DNA of 45,561 nucleotides from Candidatus Ryanbacteria bacterium CG10_big_fil_rev_8_21_14_0_10_43_42 (GTDB lineage: Bacteria; Patescibacteriota; Minisyncoccia; Ryanbacterales; 2-02-FULL-48-12): the NCBI GenBank assembly GCA_002793915.1, contig PFEF01000006.1, positions 161,368 through 206,928 of the forward strand, in the 5' to 3' direction. A program made the translations under genes and the position numbers. Positions 41,295 to 45,561 of the stretch are shown one piece after another (position 1 is the stretch's first letter; every line of letters starts with the position of its first letter). A model generated the notes under the pieces. It was not told the origin of the DNA, ran no database searches, and saw nothing but the letters and a program-made list of their open reading frames with translations.

Positions 41295-42344
41295 ATGAAA
41301 GATTATTATGATGTCCTTGGTATCGCCCGTAACGCTTCTGCGGAAGATATAAAAAAGGCATACCGAAAACTTGCCCACCAACATCACCCCGATAAAAGCG
41401 GCGGCGATGATGTTCGTTTTAAGGAAATTAACGAAGCATACCAGGTACTGGGAGACGAGCAAAAACGCGCCCAATATGACCGCTTTGGAAATGCTGGTTT
41501 TAACCCTTCAGGTGGAGGCGGCTGGGACGGCGGAAACGCTTACGCAAATGGATTTGAAGGTGTCGATTTGGGAGATATTTTCGGAGATATTTTTGGCTTT
41601 AACACAGGAAAAACACGAACTCCACGCGGACGAGATATATCAATAGACATTGAACTTTCCTTTAAGGAAGCGGTATTTGGTACCGAACGTTCCGTCTTGC
41701 TTCAAAAAATATCCGCATGTTCCGTATGTTCCGGTGGAGGAAATGAACCGGGAACACCTCTTAAGACATGCTCCAGCTGTAATGGCTCCGGGCAAGTTCA
41801 CGAAACACGCCGATCCGTATTCGGCACGTTTACAACAAAACGTGCTTGTACAGCATGTCATGGATCGGGGCAAGTGCCGGAAAAAATATGCAAAGAATGC
41901 CGAGGAGAAGGCATAAAACAGGGGTCGGAAGAGGTAACAATTTCTATTCCTTCCGGTATTGATAACGGAGAGATGATAAAACTCGTAGGCAAAGGGGAGG
42001 CCGTACAAAAAGGTATTGCGGGAGATTTGTATGTAAAAATTCACATAGCTCCTCATAAGAAATTCTCCCGAACAGGAAACGACATAACCTTATCCCTTGA
42101 TGTCCCATTTACCGATGTAGCACTGGGAACAACGGAAACAATCGAAACACTAGACGGCACCGTGCAAGTCCAGATACCGGCCGGAACCGATTCCGGAACC
42201 GTCCTTCGCATTCGAGGAAAAGGCGTTCCTCGAGCAAGAAGTAGTAGGGGAGATCTTCTTATTAAGGTAATTGCAAAAACACCCAAAAAGCTTTCCCGTA
42301 AAGCAAAAAACCTCCTCGAAGAACTGAAAGAAGAAGGACTATAA
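41295..42344 (+). CDS. dnaJ: Co-chaperone DnaJ (HSP40)
   Basis: A 349-residue type A J protein that loads clients on DnaK and triggers its ATPase. The J domain (1 to about 65) carries the HPD motif; a Gly/Phe-rich region follows. The zinc centre has four CxxCxGxG-type repeats (CSVCSGGG, CSSCNGSG, CTACHGSG, CKECRGEG), all complete. The C-terminal substrate domains follow. I start at 41295 (MKDYYDVLGI); the in-frame TTG at 41265 adds 10 residues foreign to the family. Confidence 0.96.
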   Translation: MKDYYDVLGIARNASAEDIKKAYRKLAHQHHPDKSGGDDVRFKEINEAYQVLGDEQKRAQYDRFGNAGFNPSGGGGWDGGNAYANGFEGVDLGDIFGDIFGFNTGKTRTPRGRDISIDIELSFKEAVFGTERSVLLQKISACSVCSGGGNEPGTPLKTCSSCNGSGQVHETRRSVFGTFTTKRACTACHGSGQVPEKICKECRGEGIKQGSEEVTISIPSGIDNGEMIKLVGKGEAVQKGIAGDLYVKIHIAPHKKFSRTGNDITLSLDVPFTDVALGTTETIETLDGTVQVQIPAGTDSGTVLRIRGKGVPRARSSRGDLLIKVIAKTPKKLSRKAKNLLEELKEEGL

Positions 42345-42348
42345 TATT

Positions 42349-42386
42349 AAAAAACTGATTATATCCAAGAATATAATCAGTTTTTT
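42349..42386 (+). terminator. Intrinsic terminator after dnaJ
   Basis: A perfect 16-bp stem (42349-42364 with 42371-42386) around a 6-base loop; the right arm ends in TTTTTT. The A-run on the left lets it act on the other strand as well. Confidence 0.9.
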
Positions 42387-42408
42387 AGTGGAATAACTTT
42401 TACTGCAT

Positions 42409-42508
42409 GTTTTGAACTATGTCCGCCCGGGAGGGCTCGAACCTCCGACCGTCGGCTTAAAAGGCCGCTGCTCTACCAACTGAGCTACAGGCGGACGTAG
42501 TTCAAAAC
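42409..42508. repeat. 11-bp inverted repeat flanking tRNA-Lys
   Basis: GTTTTGAACTA (42409-42419) is the exact reverse complement of TAGTTCAAAAC (42498-42508). The arms lie directly outside the two acceptor strands, so the precursor RNA could form an acceptor stem more than 18 bp long, apart from one unpaired position on each side. Confidence 0.6.
42420..42496 (-). tRNA. tRNA-Lys (TTT)
   Basis: Read on the minus strand: acceptor GTCCGCC/GGCGGAC, D arm GCTC/GAGC, anticodon stem GCGGC/GCCGT-type with loop CTTTTAA giving anticodon TTT, T arm GGAGG-TTCGAGC-CCTCC, discriminator A. CCA is not encoded. Its U34 is a substrate of MnmA. Confidence 0.94.
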
Positions 42509-42608
42509 TATATATTATTGTAAAAAACCATTAAAAACAAATGTTTTTACTTTTAACTCCGTACAACCAGACTAGGGATGGACAGTAAAACGCATTACAT
42601 CGCACTGC

Positions 42609-43130
42609 CTAATCTCCCAACCGCTTGCGGGTTATAAGCATTCCGACGAGTGGCACGGAAAGCCATATAAGAAATGCCATATCAGTTCTAAATAGCGTAT
42701 GTGTAAGGGGGGAGATATATATTCCGTATTCGGATGGTACCAAACGTACCACGAAACTAACGAAAAGTCCAACACCAAATACCCCCAAAATAAGAGCATG
42801 CCACCATTCTTCCCCGATACGCCTCTGTCCTTTAAAGAGGGAACGTAATAACAGAAGCGAAACCAAAAATAAAAAAGTAATAAAAACACCAACAGAAACA
42901 CCAAACCTTATACGTACATCCTCAAACACGGGAAAAAACGCCATACCGATAATATAAGGATGAATAAGGATAGAAATATAAAGTCCTAAAAGAGATGCCA
43001 AAAGACGTAGTCGCCCGATAAGAATACCGTAAAAAAAACCTGCCGTAATCAAGAAAAAAACAATCAGAACATCCCATGAGGGGATCCGATTTTGCACCAA
43101 TGAAAGAAACTCGCCAATACGCGAAACCAT
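42609..43130 (-). CDS. Four- to five-helix membrane protein, CvpA-like
   Basis: A 173-residue hydrophobic protein with helices at about residues 18-38, 43-66, 74-97, 110-130 and 148-166. The first two helices and their small-residue turns (LITAGFFYGILIGRLRLLASLLGLYISILI in two parts) recall the CvpA family, whose members are linked to colicin V export and envelope stability. The match is by pattern only. It is one of two minus-strand protein genes, and lies convergent to dnaJ with tRNA-Lys between. Confidence 0.55.
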   Translation of the reverse strand: MVSRIGEFLSLVQNRIPSWDVLIVFFLITAGFFYGILIGRLRLLASLLGLYISILIHPYIIGMAFFPVFEDVRIRFGVSVGVFITFLFLVSLLLLRSLFKGQRRIGEEWWHALILGVFGVGLFVSFVVRLVPSEYGIYISPLTHTLFRTDMAFLIWLSVPLVGMLITRKRLGD

Positions 43131-43256
43131 ATCCCCATGCTACACGGCATAGAAGGTAAACATCAAGCATTCTTATCCCCAATTACGCCTATGTTCGTAA
43201 TTCCTCAAAAAGCCTACAATAAACACACATAGTTCTATAAAGAATTCCCATAGTTT

Positions 43257-44726
43257 ATGCTTTATAATTCATATCTAAACTTAACCTTTTTTGCATTATC
43301 TGTAAGTGCTCTTACGTTGTTATTTGCTTTTCAGGCTTCCGCTTCGGTGATAATCCGCCCCATCCACAACCAAGGCCTCGTCGGCTATTGGTCCATGGAC
43401 GAAGGGGGAGGACTTACCGCGTATGATCGAAGCGGCAACCTCAACCACGGTACGCTCACCAATATGGATGCGGATACCGATTGGACAGACGGCCAACTCG
43501 GCGGCGCGCTGGACTTTGACGGGAGTAATGATTATATAACGGCACCGGATTCAGGAGTATATTCAGGATTAAGAGCTATTACCGTATCACATTGGGTCAA
43601 TTGGGAAAGTTTTGGTGGTGGTAGTAATCATAAATTTACTGTCGGAAAAAGCAACTGGTCTTCTCAAAGAGAATGGCGAATAAGGGTGGAGGATGGGACA
43701 AACCTTGTATGGCATATCAGTAATGATGGAAATGATCCGGATACTGCAGAAATACGGTATGCGGTATCTAATCTTACATTACGCAAATGGCACCATATCG
43801 TAGGAACATATGATACCGATAATAATAATCTTTTAGAGCTTTACGTGGATGGGAATTTGGTAAGTACGGCGACAGGAGAGACAGGGCCAATACTTAATGG
43901 CACAGCGGGTATAGGTATAGGTAGCAGTTCTGATGATGGAGCCGGAAGTGAAATCGATAATCACGACGGGCTCATAGACGAAGTTCGCATCTATAATCGG
44001 GCGCTTACGCCCATAGAAATCCGGCGGCTGTACCAAATGACAGGACCGAAGATAGCAACACCCGCCCTCTCCGATGGCCTCGTCGGCTATTGGAACTTTG
44101 ACGAAGGGGGAGGACTTACCGCGTATGATCGAAGCGGCAACCTCAACCACGGTACGCTCACCAATATGGATGCGGATACTGATTGGACAGACGGCCAACT
44201 CGGCGGCGCGCTAGACTTTGACGGGAGTAACGATTATGTGGAGGTTGGAGATACAAATGTTCTTGATATATCCTCGTCTTTTTCTATTTCGGTGTGGATA
44301 CTGAAAGGATCAAACACGGGTTATGACATGATTCTTATGAAAACACCAGACCAGAATAATGCAAATTATTACATTACAACAACTAGTGATGAAATAGCCA
44401 TGGGTTTTACCGATGTACCAGCCAATTGGAACGAGTGTGCGACATCTGCTACTAATATTGTTACCTCCGCATGGTATCACTTGGTAGGTGTTTTTGATGA
44501 TGATGGTAATACACAAACAATATATGTAAACAGTCTATCTCAAGCTGTGACGGGAACATGTGCACCTGCTGTGTCTCCACAAACAAATGCGGGTAGTATT
44601 TATGTCGGAGAATCACAATTGAGCGGCGGAGGTGAATGGTTCGATGGTATTATAGACGATGTCCGAATATACAACCGAGCCCTTACTCCTACCGAGGTTC
44701 GACGGCTGTATAATATGGGACGATAA
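43257..44726 (+). CDS. Exported protein with two LamG domains
   Basis: A 489-residue surface or secreted protein. A signal peptide (about 1-31, ending FAFQASAS) precedes two LamG/concanavalin-like modules, about 40-260 and 275-487. Each opens with LVGYW, has GALDFDGSNDY, and closes with DVRIYNRALTP-type residues and RRLY. LamG domains bind glycans or proteins, so adhesion to a host cell or particle is likely. The starts of the two modules are almost identical in DNA (see the repeat pair). No C-terminal anchor is visible, so it may be released or held by another protein. Confidence 0.8.
   Translation: MLYNSYLNLTFFALSVSALTLLFAFQASASVIIRPIHNQGLVGYWSMDEGGGLTAYDRSGNLNHGTLTNMDADTDWTDGQLGGALDFDGSNDYITAPDSGVYSGLRAITVSHWVNWESFGGGSNHKFTVGKSNWSSQREWRIRVEDGTNLVWHISNDGNDPDTAEIRYAVSNLTLRKWHHIVGTYDTDNNNLLELYVDGNLVSTATGETGPILNGTAGIGIGSSSDDGAGSEIDNHDGLIDEVRIYNRALTPIEIRRLYQMTGPKIATPALSDGLVGYWNFDEGGGLTAYDRSGNLNHGTLTNMDADTDWTDGQLGGALDFDGSNDYVEVGDTNVLDISSSFSISVWILKGSNTGYDMILMKTPDQNNANYYITTTSDEIAMGFTDVPANWNECATSATNIVTSAWYHLVGVFDDDGNTQTIYVNSLSQAVTGTCAPAVSPQTNAGSIYVGESQLSGGGEWFDGIIDDVRIYNRALTPTEVRRLYNMGR
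43374..43535 (+). repeat. Intragenic direct repeat, copy 1 (162 bp)
   Basis: Encodes the start of the first LamG module. It matches 44076-44237 over the same length with about 7 differences (about 96% identity); four of them sit in the codons for Ser-Met versus Asn-Phe. Flanking LamG sequence is far more diverged, which points to recent duplication or gene conversion. Confidence 0.9.
44076..44237 (+). repeat. Intragenic direct repeat, copy 2 (162 bp)
   Basis: Encodes the start of the second LamG module; partner of copy 1 at 43374-43535, 702 bases upstream. Recombination between the copies would remove or add exactly one module in frame (702 is a multiple of 3). Confidence 0.9.
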
Positions 44727-44782
44727 TCATTATCCCCACCTACCACATATTCTCACATCTCCATAAAAAAGACACTGTACCT

Positions 44783-45561
44783 ATGCCAAATTCTAAACTC
44801 AAAATTTTCTATTCCTGTGTATTTACAATACTTATCTTTCTTGCCGCAGGCACTGCTTCTGCTCAAGATATTACATCCGGCCTCGTTGGTCACTGGACAT
44901 TCGACGAAGGATCGGGAACGGTAGCAGGAGATTCAAGCGGGTTGGGCAACACCGGAACACTTACGAATGGTCCTGTATGGGGGGTAGGGAAGGTAGGGGG
45001 TGCGCTAAGTTTTGATGGATCAAACGATTATATAGATGCAGGGTCAAATGCAATACTTGATGATATGTCAGTTTTTTCGTTTTCTGCATGGATTAATCCT
45101 GGAACGGGAGCCTACGGTCCGCAAGGAACTATCGTGCAAAAAGGACATGGTGATATTCAACTTACGTATGAAGGCTGGATTTTGGCGTTTTACCCTAATG
45201 CACCTACCCAGCTTACATTTCGTGCTGTTCATCAAACAAATCACTTACTCATACAAGCCCCACCAAATGTGTTCACTATGAACGAATGGCAACACGTGGT
45301 AGTAACGTGGGATGGCTCGCCCAATGCTTCAGGTGTAAAAATTTTTCGTAATGGCGTAGAAGTTTCTTACTCTACTCAACAAAATGGTTCCGGACCTAAA
45401 GTATCGGATGTTGCGCGAAATTTTCTGATAGGGATAAACTCATATGTGAATACGCCATTCAAAGGATCTCTCGACGACGTCCGTATCTATAACAGGGCTC
45501 TTTCCTCTACTGATATCCAAGCTCTCTATGCCTTAGGATCCGGTCCTCCGCCGTCAGATAC
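44783..45561 (+). CDS. Exported LamG-domain protein, cut by the window end
   Basis: The ATG at 44783 opens a frame that stays open to the last base (259 codons seen). A signal peptide (MPNSKLKIFYSCVF then ILIFLAAGTASAQ) is followed by one LamG module (about 32-250) with LVGHWTFDEGSG, GALSFDGSNDYID, EWQHVVVTWDG and DDVRIYNRALSS. The visible end begins a Gly-Pro-Pro-Pro linker, so more domains probably follow. It lies 56 bases after the two-LamG gene, and the pair forms an adhesin locus. The LamG module is related to, but clearly different from, the neighbour's. Confidence 0.85.
   Translation, partial: MPNSKLKIFYSCVFTILIFLAAGTASAQDITSGLVGHWTFDEGSGTVAGDSSGLGNTGTLTNGPVWGVGKVGGALSFDGSNDYIDAGSNAILDDMSVFSFSAWINPGTGAYGPQGTIVQKGHGDIQLTYEGWILAFYPNAPTQLTFRAVHQTNHLLIQAPPNVFTMNEWQHVVVTWDGSPNASGVKIFRNGVEVSYSTQQNGSGPKVSDVARNFLIGINSYVNTPFKGSLDDVRIYNRALSSTDIQALYALGSGPPPSD

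Noticed and set aside
42533-42549. AAAAAC/GTTTTT hairpin as a terminator for the minus-strand membrane gene
   Set aside because: The stem is short and made almost wholly of A-T pairs; it may help termination but is not convincing alone.

Overview
The window reads as a stretch of chromosome from an ultrasmall bacterium of the Candidate Phyla Radiation (Patescibacteria, probably the Parcubacteria side). I infer this from gene content, not from a marker-gene tree. The signs are a 596-residue alanyl-tRNA synthetase that lacks the C-terminal domain, a split transketolase, a PfkB-type sugar kinase beside a class II aldolase, a 'baseplate J'-like membrane protein next to an FtsA/PilM-like ATPase, a DUF4015 protein, a very short HrcA, LamG surface proteins, and almost no Shine-Dalgarno sequences. 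Coding density is high and nearly all genes lie on the + strand. No integrase, transposase, CRISPR array or rRNA is visible.

Layout. 1-3.0 kb: a FAD/NAD oxidoreductase, an exported DUF4015 protein, then a gene-free stretch with a symmetric 120-bp foldback and a probable structured RNA gene with its own promoter and terminator. 3.0-13.5 kb: thioredoxin reductase, then carbon metabolism (GAPDH, RpiB, Rpe, split transketolase, PfkB kinase, class II aldolase), interrupted by two tiny genes, a 777-residue three-enzyme envelope protein (L,D-transpeptidase + D,D-carboxypeptidase + CapA) and a small exported protein. 13.5-15.6 kb: ribosomal protein bL25 and a convergent lytic transglycosylase. 15.7-18.1 kb: an ArsR-type regulator with two CxxC pairs and a 20-bp palindromic operator, a cysteine desulfurase, a ferredoxin and superoxide dismutase. 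18.2-22.2 kb: HtrA protease and ClpB. 22.3-23.0 kb: a broken tRNA-Tyr copy, tRNA-Tyr, tRNA-Thr, bL33 and tRNA-Trp. 23.0-25.0 kb: a two-gene surface-polysaccharide islet with strong Shine-Dalgarno sequences. 25.1-29.8 kb: a methyltransferase-MltG fusion, MnmA and AlaS. 29.9-32.6 kb: an actin-like ATPase with a bitopic partner. 32.6-37.0 kb: the alpha-operon-type ribosomal cluster (infA, rpmJ, rpsM, rpsK, rpsD, rpoA, rplQ, rplM, rpsI). 37.0-42.4 kb: the heat-shock cluster (CIRCE, hrcA, grpE, dnaK, a membrane protein, dnaJ). 42.4-45.6 kb: tRNA-Lys, a membrane protein and two LamG surface proteins, the last cut by the window edge.

How the genes fit together. The sugar genes support lower glycolysis fed by the non-oxidative pentose-phosphate route; no respiratory or TCA gene is seen. 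Protein quality control is strong (HtrA, ClpB, DnaK system), and an oxygen/Fe-S module (ArsR, NifS, ferredoxin, SOD, TrxR) suggests exposure to oxidants. Cell-wall enzymes occur as multi-domain fusions, which is the most unusual coding feature here. The most striking regulatory feature is that at least seven transcription units have a -10 box ending 6-7 bases before the ATG, which predicts leaderless mRNAs. The few genes with strong Shine-Dalgarno sequences are tiny or look like accessory genes.
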